A stretch of 64,000 bases of DNA from a virus. The notes beneath the pieces were generated by a model that did no database searches, was not told the DNA's origin, and saw nothing but the letters and a program-made list of their open reading frames with translations. Where the stretch lies: positions 1-64,000 of IMG/VR virus record IMGVR_UViG_3300031857_000018; one strand, written 5' to 3'. Position numbers and translations under genes: made by a program. Positions 25,465-32,346 of the stretch are shown here, piece after piece (positions within the stretch are counted from its first letter, which is position 1; each line of letters starts with the position of its first letter).

Positions 25465-27452
25465 TAGCTATATCTCCCTCGATTTAATTTGTTTGCTGCG
25501 TATAATGGATCGGACATAACTGACATTTTAATGGTTGGTAATGTTTCTTTAAGTGTGGATGCGATCGCTGCAGCTAATCGACTAATTTGATTATCACTAA
25601 TTCCACCTCCACCGGATAATTGCCGTGCTAAACGACGGTTACCATCCACATTAGTGCCGGCAATCATGGTACCGTCATTTACCTGTGTAAATTTATCACG
25701 TGGGTTAAATCTTATAAGACCATCATTCATTATGATTGCGTCATTTGCACCCGTTCCACCGGCTGCTGGGACAGTTACAGTTTCAGCTGATTCAATAGTC
25801 ATGTCTGTTAAATTAGTACCCAGGCCTGTTGCTAATGCGTCTGTTATGGTAGTACCTAAACCGGCTAATTTGTTACCCCAGATTGGAATTTGTTCAGTCA
25901 TTGTAGTGATTACGCTACCTAATCCGTTAACGGTTGTTCTGAATGTCGACATTGTTCCAACAGCTTCTTTCATGGTTTCAACAACTTTAAAATAGCCACC
26001 TCCAACACCGGCTGCGTCTGGGCCTTTAAGCATTGCCGTTTTAAATGTGTTCAATGTGTTCTCTAAACTATCAGAGACTCCTTGAAATGCATCGGTAAAT
26101 CCTTTTGAATCTGGGAACTGTGCTACAATACCTCGAGTTTGAATTGACTCTAATGCTTCTGCCATTCTTGTTTGTACATCCCGTGTGTCATCAGCTTTCA
26201 TGATTTCATCGATTTGGGTTGTAGAAACTTCGCCTTGTTTTTGTAATTTTTCTAATTCTGTTTTTAAGTCTGCTCCGGTTTTGCCAAACAGTGATTTTGC
26301 TCCAATATCTGACAGCAATTTTCTCTTCTGAAGCATACGTGCCAATGTCTCTTCTTCAAGCCCCAATGTTTTAGCAAGTTGTTTACGAGCTAACATGTTA
26401 TCTTTAATAGTATCACCCTGGGTATCTAAAATAGTGTTCATTACATCAGCTTGCTTATTTGCATCTCCTTGTAATGCAGCTTCTCGATACATGTTGGTTA
26501 AACTTTTACCAGATACTTCATCCACTAAACGTTTACCGGATAATAATTGATATTCTAATTCATCCCCTACACTTGATTCAATGCTTAATAATGTTTCACC
26601 TGTTTTATTTAGTTGGGCCATTGAGACACCTAACTGTTTAGCTTTCATTACTGCGAGACCTAAGGTTGCAGGATATCGACCGTATTGCATTTGTACTTCT
26701 GCACCCAACCCTCCAATTTCTTCCATGATTTCTCTTTGAAGAGTTGTTTGCTCATTCATGTCCATGGTTAAACCTAATTGCGTACCAATTAATTTTGCAG
26801 ATTCGCGTTCTTGGTTTAATCTAGTTTCGATGCCCTTGCCCTTATTGTCTGTTCCGCCGGCTGCTTGTGCATTATAATAACGCATTTCTTCAGCGGCTTC
26901 TTCAGATATACCAATAATATCAGTCAGGTATCGTTGGGTTTTTAGTAAACTAGTACCAAATTTTCCGTCATTTTTAATATTTAGTGCCTGTACTCCAAGT
27001 AATCCTTTAAGGCTTTTAATATACTGTTCTGTATTGGCACGACCGTACTCTAAACTTCCGGCAATTTGATCTAGTTGAAATCCATATCTTTGAGCGGCTT
27101 TTGTGGATAATCCAAATGATTTTCCTAATTCATTGTTTCTCTGAAATAATTTTGTTACCTGATCAGTTTGATCTGTTATAATTTTAGAAAATTGCTGATA
27201 TACACCTATTAATTTTTGTACTCCGGTAACAGCTGCAACAGTACCTGTTTGTAAATTATTTAATGAATCATATACATCGCTTAATACACTTGTTAAACTT
27301 AAACCCGATGTTGTCATCCGAGTAAATGCAGTATCAAATTCTCCTAGAGCATCTGCAGCATCAGCTGGAATATCAGAAACTTTCTTTGGGGTTGCTCCAT
27401 AGCGGGGCTGAAGTTTTAATCGAGCTATAATATGTTTAGTGTTATCTATCAT
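25464..27452 (-). CDS. Tail tape measure protein
   Basis: A 662-aa protein, almost wholly helical and rich in Ala, Leu, Gln and Thr, with a Gly-rich hydrophobic segment near 490-550. It follows the gp26-like/frameshift pair, the usual place for the tape measure in contractile phages. At about 1.5 angstrom per residue it predicts a tail near 100 nm, close to T4-type tails. It occupies the role of T4 gp29. Confidence 0.75.
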   Translation of the reverse strand: MIDNTKHIIARLKLQPRYGATPKKVSDIPADAADALGEFDTAFTRMTTSGLSLTSVLSDVYDSLNNLQTGTVAAVTGVQKLIGVYQQFSKIITDQTDQVTKLFQRNNELGKSFGLSTKAAQRYGFQLDQIAGSLEYGRANTEQYIKSLKGLLGVQALNIKNDGKFGTSLLKTQRYLTDIIGISEEAAEEMRYYNAQAAGGTDNKGKGIETRLNQERESAKLIGTQLGLTMDMNEQTTLQREIMEEIGGLGAEVQMQYGRYPATLGLAVMKAKQLGVSMAQLNKTGETLLSIESSVGDELEYQLLSGKRLVDEVSGKSLTNMYREAALQGDANKQADVMNTILDTQGDTIKDNMLARKQLAKTLGLEEETLARMLQKRKLLSDIGAKSLFGKTGADLKTELEKLQKQGEVSTTQIDEIMKADDTRDVQTRMAEALESIQTRGIVAQFPDSKGFTDAFQGVSDSLENTLNTFKTAMLKGPDAAGVGGGYFKVVETMKEAVGTMSTFRTTVNGLGSVITTMTEQIPIWGNKLAGLGTTITDALATGLGTNLTDMTIESAETVTVPAAGGTGANDAIIMNDGLIRFNPRDKFTQVNDGTMIAGTNVDGNRRLARQLSGGGGISDNQISRLAAAIASTLKETLPTIKMSVMSDPLYAANKLNRGRYS

Positions 27453-27458
27453 CTTAAT

Positions 27459-27467
27459 AATAAATAT
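27459..27467 (-). promoter_or_regulatory. Late-promoter-like ATATTTATT box
   Basis: Lies directly after the TAG stop of the 91-aa frame and only 6 nt before the tape measure ATG, tighter than other copies. Confidence 0.3.
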
Positions 27468-27743
27468 CTATTTTTTAGATTTCGATACTGTTGGCATTTG
27501 TGGTAGATCTTTAGTAACGTTGGTTGTTGGTTCTGTTGGCGTTAATTTATCATTAATTTTGTTTATCCAAAACTTTCGGGTGTTAACCGGCAAATTATAA
27601 ACAGTTTCCCAGCTCCAACGACCTTCACCTTGCCACACTAAATCAAATAACGTTGAGTGTAATGCTACACGGTCTTGGGGCTTAAACCCAAAGAAGGTCT
27701 GATCCAATTTGAAACACTGAACTGAAGGTGCTCCCTTTTTCAC
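27468..27743 (-). CDS. Frameshift-expressed C-terminal part of the gp26-like chaperone
   Basis: A 91-codon frame overlapping the end of the gp26-like gene by 62 nt in the +1 frame. A stop lies only a few codons before its GTG. The product has ALHSTLFDLVWQGEGRWSWE and VYNLPVNTRKFW, a pattern seen in short proteins just before the tape measure in T4-like phages. Because of the overlap, the weak start and the AAAAAGGG run, I read it mainly as the extension of a gp26-like protein made by frameshifting (about 330 aa total). Independent initiation at the GTG remains possible. Confidence 0.7.
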   Translation of the reverse strand: MKKGAPSVQCFKLDQTFFGFKPQDRVALHSTLFDLVWQGEGRWSWETVYNLPVNTRKFWINKINDKLTPTEPTTNVTKDLPQMPTVSKSKK

Positions 27744-28458
27744 CTTCGAATTCTACAAGTAAATCTACAGCTGGAGTATTTTCTTCAACAAAGCCTCGAA
27801 ATTTGCGTGAATCTACTGCTAAGAATGAATATTTAATATACTGTGTAATATCTGCTGATTTTCTGGTATCATTAACTTGTTGTATCATCATTGTTAATAT
27901 ATCAGAAATTGTGTGTTCTGGTGATATACTTTTTATTTGTGCATTCGATAAAAACTTAAATTTAAGTGTAACCGAATCATTAACAATGTATGTAAACTCC
28001 CCGTTTTCATCTGACTCTAAATCAAATGGTTTATGTTTTAATTTACGCAAATCAACCGTACGTTCTAATTGTGTTTTACTTGTAGGGTCAGTTATGATTA
28101 CAGGATATTCTGGACCATATGACATTATTCTGGATTGTATGATAAGTGCATCGCGATCGCATTGTGCAATTTCATCAATGTTGACATCTGGTGTTACAAT
28201 AATACTTTCTAATAAACGATCCAATATTACACCTTCTCGGGCATAAGACATATTAGTTAGAATATCTTCATCATATGCAGTCATGTAACGCATTTCTAAC
28301 ACCCCGCTTCGAAGAGGGCTACTAGTAGCATACAATTTTCCTTGTGATGGTAATCTTACCAACTCAGTTGGAATAGATTTTCTTTGTTCAGATTCAAATT
28401 GCTGTTTAGCAATATTGATGATGTTTTGTTTGTCAATTCGATTTGTAAGTTGTGACAT
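27682..28458 (-). CDS. 26: gp26-like baseplate hub / tail assembly protein
   Basis: A 258-aa protein matching the T4 baseplate protein gp26 family. The signature is LPSQGKLYATSSPLRSGVLE followed by MRYMTAYDEDILTNMSYARE and VILDRLLESI. It is longer than T4 gp26 (208 aa). It precedes the tape measure gene, where phages usually encode a tail assembly chaperone pair with a frameshift, and the last 20 codons overlap another frame. Ribosome-binding AAAGGA precedes the ATG. Confidence 0.85.
   Translation of the reverse strand: MSQLTNRIDKQNIINIAKQQFESEQRKSIPTELVRLPSQGKLYATSSPLRSGVLEMRYMTAYDEDILTNMSYAREGVILDRLLESIIVTPDVNIDEIAQCDRDALIIQSRIMSYGPEYPVIITDPTSKTQLERTVDLRKLKHKPFDLESDENGEFTYIVNDSVTLKFKFLSNAQIKSISPEHTISDILTMMIQQVNDTRKSADITQYIKYSFLAVDSRKFRGFVEENTPAVDLLVEFEGEKGSTFSSVFQIGSDLLWV
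27733..27741 (-). other. Candidate programmed frameshift site
   Basis: On the minus strand the codons are GAA AAA GGG. A +1 slip of the AAA codon (codon 241 of the gp26-like gene) onto AAG keeps lysine pairing and enters the 91-codon frame. A -2 slip (AAA to AAA) is also possible. The open overlap is under 30 nt upstream of this run. Confidence 0.5.
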
Positions 28459-28479
28459 AATGATCCTTTATAACCTTTA

Positions 28480-28489
28480 ATATAAATAT
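28480..28489 (-). promoter_or_regulatory. Late-promoter-like ATATTTATAT box
   Basis: Ends 21 nt before the gp26-like ATG at 28458, followed by TAAAGG, and comes just after the tail-tube terminator, as expected for a new transcript. Confidence 0.6.
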
Positions 28490-28503
28490 GTAAGAACACA
28501 GAA

Positions 28504-28525
28504 AATGGGAGCCGAAACTCCCATT
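28504..28525 (-). terminator. Intrinsic terminator after the tail tube gene
   Basis: Perfect 8-bp stem AATGGGAG / CTCCCATT with a TTTCGG loop on the minus strand, followed by a short T-rich run, 19 nt past the gp19 stop. Confidence 0.75.
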
Positions 28526-28544
28526 CTAGATACTAGTGTGTTTA

Positions 28545-29075
28545 TTAGAATTCTAATCTTGCCCAATCGTAGCGAAGAGTCAATTCAATGTTAACTACAT
28601 CTTCTGTTGACCAATCCAATGAACCAAAGTTTGCATCAACGATGTATGTACCATTCAATGTCCATTCTTCAATCACTTCACCTAATGGCGACAATGATTT
28701 TAATCGAACTTCTTTTTTGTAGTATGATGAATATCCGTCGCGTCCTGTTGCAGATTCGTGGTGTAAGCGTACCCATTCCATTACTGCTTGTGCTCCCGAC
28801 GGAACAATTGCATCATACAATGTCACTGAAATTGTGTTCCAAACCGTTTTACCTTTAACGTAACGCTGAACATTGATATGATCCAATGTGATTTCACCGT
28901 TTGCTACAGATGGTTTTGATGATGCTTTAATTAAATATGCAGGTATGCCATCTACTGACATAATAAATTGATGCGCTTTTTTTGGTTCCCAAGAATATGC
29001 ATTGTAATAAAAATTATCCGGTTGGTCGCCAGCATAATCCGTTAGATTATTATTCACTTGATCTTGTAGTGCCAT
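28545..29075 (-). CDS. 19: Tail tube protein (T4 gp19-like)
   Basis: A 176-aa inner tail tube protein. FYYNAYSWEPKKAHQFIM, YVKGKTVWNTISVTLYD and the closing VNIELTLRYDWARLEF match the gp19 family in order and length (T4 gp19 is 163 aa). Six-fold rings of it form the tube inside the sheath encoded just upstream. It has its own promoter-like box, ACAAGGAT ribosome site and terminator. Confidence 0.9.
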   Translation of the reverse strand: MALQDQVNNNLTDYAGDQPDNFYYNAYSWEPKKAHQFIMSVDGIPAYLIKASSKPSVANGEITLDHINVQRYVKGKTVWNTISVTLYDAIVPSGAQAVMEWVRLHHESATGRDGYSSYYKKEVRLKSLSPLGEVIEEWTLNGTYIVDANFGSLDWSTEDVVNIELTLRYDWARLEF

Positions 29076-29095
29076 TTTTTATCCTTGTTATTTTT

Positions 29096-29105
29096 ATATA
29101 AATAT
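29096..29105 (-). promoter_or_regulatory. Late-promoter-like ATATTTATAT box
   Basis: Ends 20 nt before the tail tube ATG at 29075, directly after the sheath terminator. Confidence 0.6.
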
Positions 29106-29114
29106 CAACAAAGT

Positions 29115-29143
29115 AAAAAAGGCAGAACCGAAGTCCTGCCTTT
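29115..29143 (-). terminator. Intrinsic terminator after the tail sheath gene
   Basis: Minus strand AAAGGCAG-GAC, TTCG loop, GTT-CTGCCTTT, then TTTT. A strong UUCG-capped hairpin 23 nt past the sheath stop. Confidence 0.88.
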
Positions 29144-29165
29144 CCTAGAATTTTATTTTGAATTA

Positions 29166-31628
29166 CTATTCAGGGAATGCTGCTCCCGTTGGTTGAATAT
29201 TGAAATCAAGAATAATAAATTCTGCTGTGCGAGTTGGCTGAAGGAAAATTTGTCCGTAAAGGATGTTTCGGTCAATCAAATCTGGAGTGTTATTTGTTGA
29301 ATCCATTACTACACGGAATGCAGATAAACCTTGCTGTGCGCGCACTTGCTCTAGGTATGGATTAACAATTGATAAGAATCTGTCACGCGTCTGAGACGTG
29401 TTTTGCTCGAATACTAGGTAACGTGTTGCAGAAGCAATAAACTTCTTAACCGTGATAAGTAAACGACGCACATTGACGCGGTCTAATGCACTTGGTCGAG
29501 CCTGCAATGTCTTTTGCCCCCAAATTACTATTCCATCGTTAGGGAAGTTGGCAATAGGGTTAATACGAGCATCATACAATGTATTACGATCTGCTTGTGA
29601 AAGAGTTTGATATGTATCAGAAACTGATGTTAATCCGCCTCGATTCAATCCTGCAGGTGCATACCATGGTGCCGCCACTGTATCATTGAATGACAATGCT
29701 CCTGGCACTACAACACTTGGTGGAACCCATAATGGAACATTTTTTGCTGGATTCACAATACGAACCCATGGCCAATATGTTGCTGTGTAATTGTTATCAA
29801 GTGTAGTAACATCACTAACAACTGTGGAAATACTATCCGACAATGCATTTGAATCCATCACATAGAATGTATCTTGACGAGATGTTACCAAGTTTCTTGC
29901 CAATGTTGTTACAGCGCTATGTTTGCTTTGCAAGATACCTGGAGTCAATAACATGTTTATGTCATAGTAATCTGTGTTTGATAACAATGTGAATGCTTTG
30001 TTATATGCTTTTGTTCCTGTGGATGTAGATGTGCTACAATCAAACCCAAATGTGTTTGTAGACGCAATATTACCTCCAGAATATTTAGGTAAGTTTGGAC
30101 GAGCTCCATCAAATCCACCTTGGAATGGTACCATGAACTTTCTGGTTGTGCTAGCTACATTCGATGTGAAGTAAGTTGTACCAGTTGTCAATGCAGTTTC
30201 TAAAGATCCAGTATATGGAGCAGATAATGACGGGAATGCTGCTTGTGCATCTTGTGTGACATTACCTAGATAGAAATCTGCGTTGCTACCTGTGTTTGAA
30301 CCCGATGATGGTAATGGTGCTAAATAGTTCAAGTTGTTTGTTGCAGTAAAATCAAATCCTAAATAGTTGTTTGAACTAAAGTTACTTGATACTACTTGTG
30401 ATGTGTTATAAGACACAGCCGATAAATTCAATGAACCAGATACTAATGGCATAGGTGCATTAGGTGCACGGAATCCAAATGGAATCAAAGTTCGTTCATT
30501 GGTTTTATTTGCAACACCATCTGTCACTTCGATACGAATATAGCTTGAAAGATTTGGATAATCACCATTAACAAGAATATTACCAGCATCAGTTACTGTT
30601 TGATAACGATTACCAATTTTTCTTGCAATATAGTTTTGGGAATCTGGATCTAGATTACAATTTAAATATGTTTCAACGATATCCGGTGTCTGATCAGTAT
30701 CAGTAGATGCATATGGAGATGTTGGAATGTTTGATGTATTAACACGACGAACTTCTACTGTGAATGAACCATATCCGTTTGGATCTGATACTTCTGCTGC
30801 AGTTTTAATGTCGCGAATACCGACTTTAACTTCATAGTTAACTGCTGTACCATGACTCAATGTATGGAACTTGAACAAGTTCTTAACAGTGCTACCAATT
30901 TTTTGCGATGTAATCCACGGTGTTCCTGCTGTTGAATAATCATTCAAGAAATAGTAATTATTTATTAAACCTAATTCAACAGTAACTGCACCTAGATTAT
31001 TAAACAAGCTTGTTGCATTTTGATTTTCATATTGCACATAAACCGGATAATCCAAAGATTTTGGAGAATTACCAAATATCTTGGTTACATAGTTATTTTT
31101 GCTTGAATCAATCGATGCTGAAATTGCTGATCCGGTTGCAGTTAAGAATGAACTAAATCCTGGTACCAATGTAATACCATATGATCCAGACACATTAATA
31201 ACAAAACTACCTGATGGGCCGCTGTTAATAACGGAATCAGCAAATACATTTGTTGTGGAATCAACATATGTTACTGGTTGGGTTGGGTGCAACAAGTGTG
31301 TTACTACTTGCACTGATGCTGATTTTGCGATAACGGCTAATGCACCGTTTCTTAATCCGTAACCATCTTCATATAAAAGACGAGTTACAGTCATTGAATT
31401 TCCGTTTCTTAGATATTCTTCAACTGTGAAAGGTACATATGAATCATCTGTATATGATCCGAACAATTGTTGAAATTCTGAGAAAGATGAAATTTGTGTC
31501 GGTACTAATGCAGGACCTTTTACTGTTGGTCCAACAATTGCAGCACCGATTTGACCGATTGCTCTAGGTAAAAACGACTGATCTACTTCATTCGTAAATA
31601 CCCCAGCTGATACAATTCTTTCTGCCAT
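29166..31628 (-). CDS. 18: Contractile tail sheath protein (T4 gp18-like)
   Basis: An 820-aa sheath protein, longer than T4 gp18 (659 aa). The N-terminus (VSAGVFTNEVDQSFLP...AAIVGPTVKGPALVP...FSEFQQLFGSY) and C-terminus (VNVRRLLITVKKFI, TRDRFLSIVNPYLEQVRAQQG, then a closing EFIILDFNIQPTG) are the conserved handshake and core regions. The middle about 300 residues are extra surface domains rich in Ser, Thr and Asn. AAAGGAG precedes the ATG. Confidence 0.95.
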   Translation of the reverse strand: MAERIVSAGVFTNEVDQSFLPRAIGQIGAAIVGPTVKGPALVPTQISSFSEFQQLFGSYTDDSYVPFTVEEYLRNGNSMTVTRLLYEDGYGLRNGALAVIAKSASVQVVTHLLHPTQPVTYVDSTTNVFADSVINSGPSGSFVINVSGSYGITLVPGFSSFLTATGSAISASIDSSKNNYVTKIFGNSPKSLDYPVYVQYENQNATSLFNNLGAVTVELGLINNYYFLNDYSTAGTPWITSQKIGSTVKNLFKFHTLSHGTAVNYEVKVGIRDIKTAAEVSDPNGYGSFTVEVRRVNTSNIPTSPYASTDTDQTPDIVETYLNCNLDPDSQNYIARKIGNRYQTVTDAGNILVNGDYPNLSSYIRIEVTDGVANKTNERTLIPFGFRAPNAPMPLVSGSLNLSAVSYNTSQVVSSNFSSNNYLGFDFTATNNLNYLAPLPSSGSNTGSNADFYLGNVTQDAQAAFPSLSAPYTGSLETALTTGTTYFTSNVASTTRKFMVPFQGGFDGARPNLPKYSGGNIASTNTFGFDCSTSTSTGTKAYNKAFTLLSNTDYYDINMLLTPGILQSKHSAVTTLARNLVTSRQDTFYVMDSNALSDSISTVVSDVTTLDNNYTATYWPWVRIVNPAKNVPLWVPPSVVVPGALSFNDTVAAPWYAPAGLNRGGLTSVSDTYQTLSQADRNTLYDARINPIANFPNDGIVIWGQKTLQARPSALDRVNVRRLLITVKKFIASATRYLVFEQNTSQTRDRFLSIVNPYLEQVRAQQGLSAFRVVMDSTNNTPDLIDRNILYGQIFLQPTRTAEFIILDFNIQPTGAAFPE

Positions 31629-31652
31629 TAAATTACTCCTTTGATTTGTTTA

Positions 31653-31662
31653 ATATAAATAT
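31653..31662 (-). promoter_or_regulatory. Late-promoter-like ATATTTATAT box
   Basis: Ends 24 nt before the sheath ATG at 31628. Confidence 0.6.
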
Positions 31663-31682
31663 GGTAAGCTCTGTGCTGACCA

Positions 31683-31952
31683 TTACTCGGTTGGAGTAAA
31701 TGTACCTTGAGCGATATTGATTTCTCCATCGCCGTAACGTTCTTTAAGCGTTGCAATAAGTTGCTGTTCATCTTCTCGAAGCGAATCAAATTGTTGCATT
31801 AATTCTTCTTGTTGTGATTCTAATTGGGCTTGTTGGCGTTCAATCATTTTTAAATCGATTGCAACACTACCAAGCCATGATGCATTCTGCGCAAAACGAT
31901 TTTGTAGATCCTGTATTGCGTCTAGATGTTCTTTGTCTAATTTTTTTGTCAT
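31683..31952 (-). CDS. Small coiled-coil protein, 89 aa
   Basis: A short, highly charged helical protein (about residues 5-70) with heptad-like Leu/Ile/Gln spacing (QQAQLESQQEELMQQFDSLR), then a YGDGEINIAQGTFTP tail. Function unknown. It lies between the sheath and fibre genes and may assist virion assembly. Confidence 0.7.
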   Translation of the reverse strand: MTKKLDKEHLDAIQDLQNRFAQNASWLGSVAIDLKMIERQQAQLESQQEELMQQFDSLREDEQQLIATLKERYGDGEINIAQGTFTPTE

Positions 31953-31994
31953 TGGTAACCTTTTCTAGATATAATAAGAAGAATTATGTTAAAA

Positions 31995-32309
31995 TCAAAC
32001 CAAATCAATAGTTACGTTGTATCCTAATGACTCATACCAAGTTTTTGCTAGTTCGTGGGCTGCTGTTAAACCTTGAGACTGAGTTTGTGGATCAATGTCA
32101 CCGTTAAGATTTTCGGTAGGTAAATCAGTTGGTACAGAGTTTCCTGCTATGAAGCTGGCGTGATCAGCGTAAGTGTAGAATGCAATTTCAATTGTTGTAC
32201 CATTTGGTCTGCATCCAATTTCTAAACGGTTGTATACGCTTTCGAGTTCGATTTGTGTACCTTGCACATGAATCTTTTTTTCGGTGGTTGGTGTAATGAT
32301 TAAAGCCAT
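31995..32309 (-). CDS. Hypothetical protein, 104 aa
   Basis: Starts at the ATG at 32309 (MALIITPTTEKK). The longer frame to 32378 would overlap the fibre gene. The sequence is beta-rich with a single-domain look: EKKIHVQGTQIELESVY near the start and HELAKTWYESLGYNV near the end. Short proteins of this size after a fibre gene can be fibre assembly factors. No firm family. Confidence 0.6.
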   Translation of the reverse strand: MALIITPTTEKKIHVQGTQIELESVYNRLEIGCRPNGTTIEIAFYTYADHASFIAGNSVPTDLPTENLNGDIDPQTQSQGLTAAHELAKTWYESLGYNVTIDLV

Positions 32310-32336
32310 GATTTTATTTCTACAATAATTGTTTCT

Positions 32337-32345
32337 AATAAATAT
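32337..32345 (-). promoter_or_regulatory. Late-promoter-like ATATTTATT box
   Basis: Immediately follows the fibre gene stop and ends 27 nt before the ATG at 32309. Confidence 0.45.
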
Positions 32346-32346
32346 G

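Noticed and set aside
28480-28489. Reading the ATATAAATAT boxes as plus-strand T4 late promoters
   Set aside because: Plus-strand TATAAATA would drive transcription against every gene in the window. The boxes sit at constant distances before minus-strand starts, so a minus-strand role is favoured.
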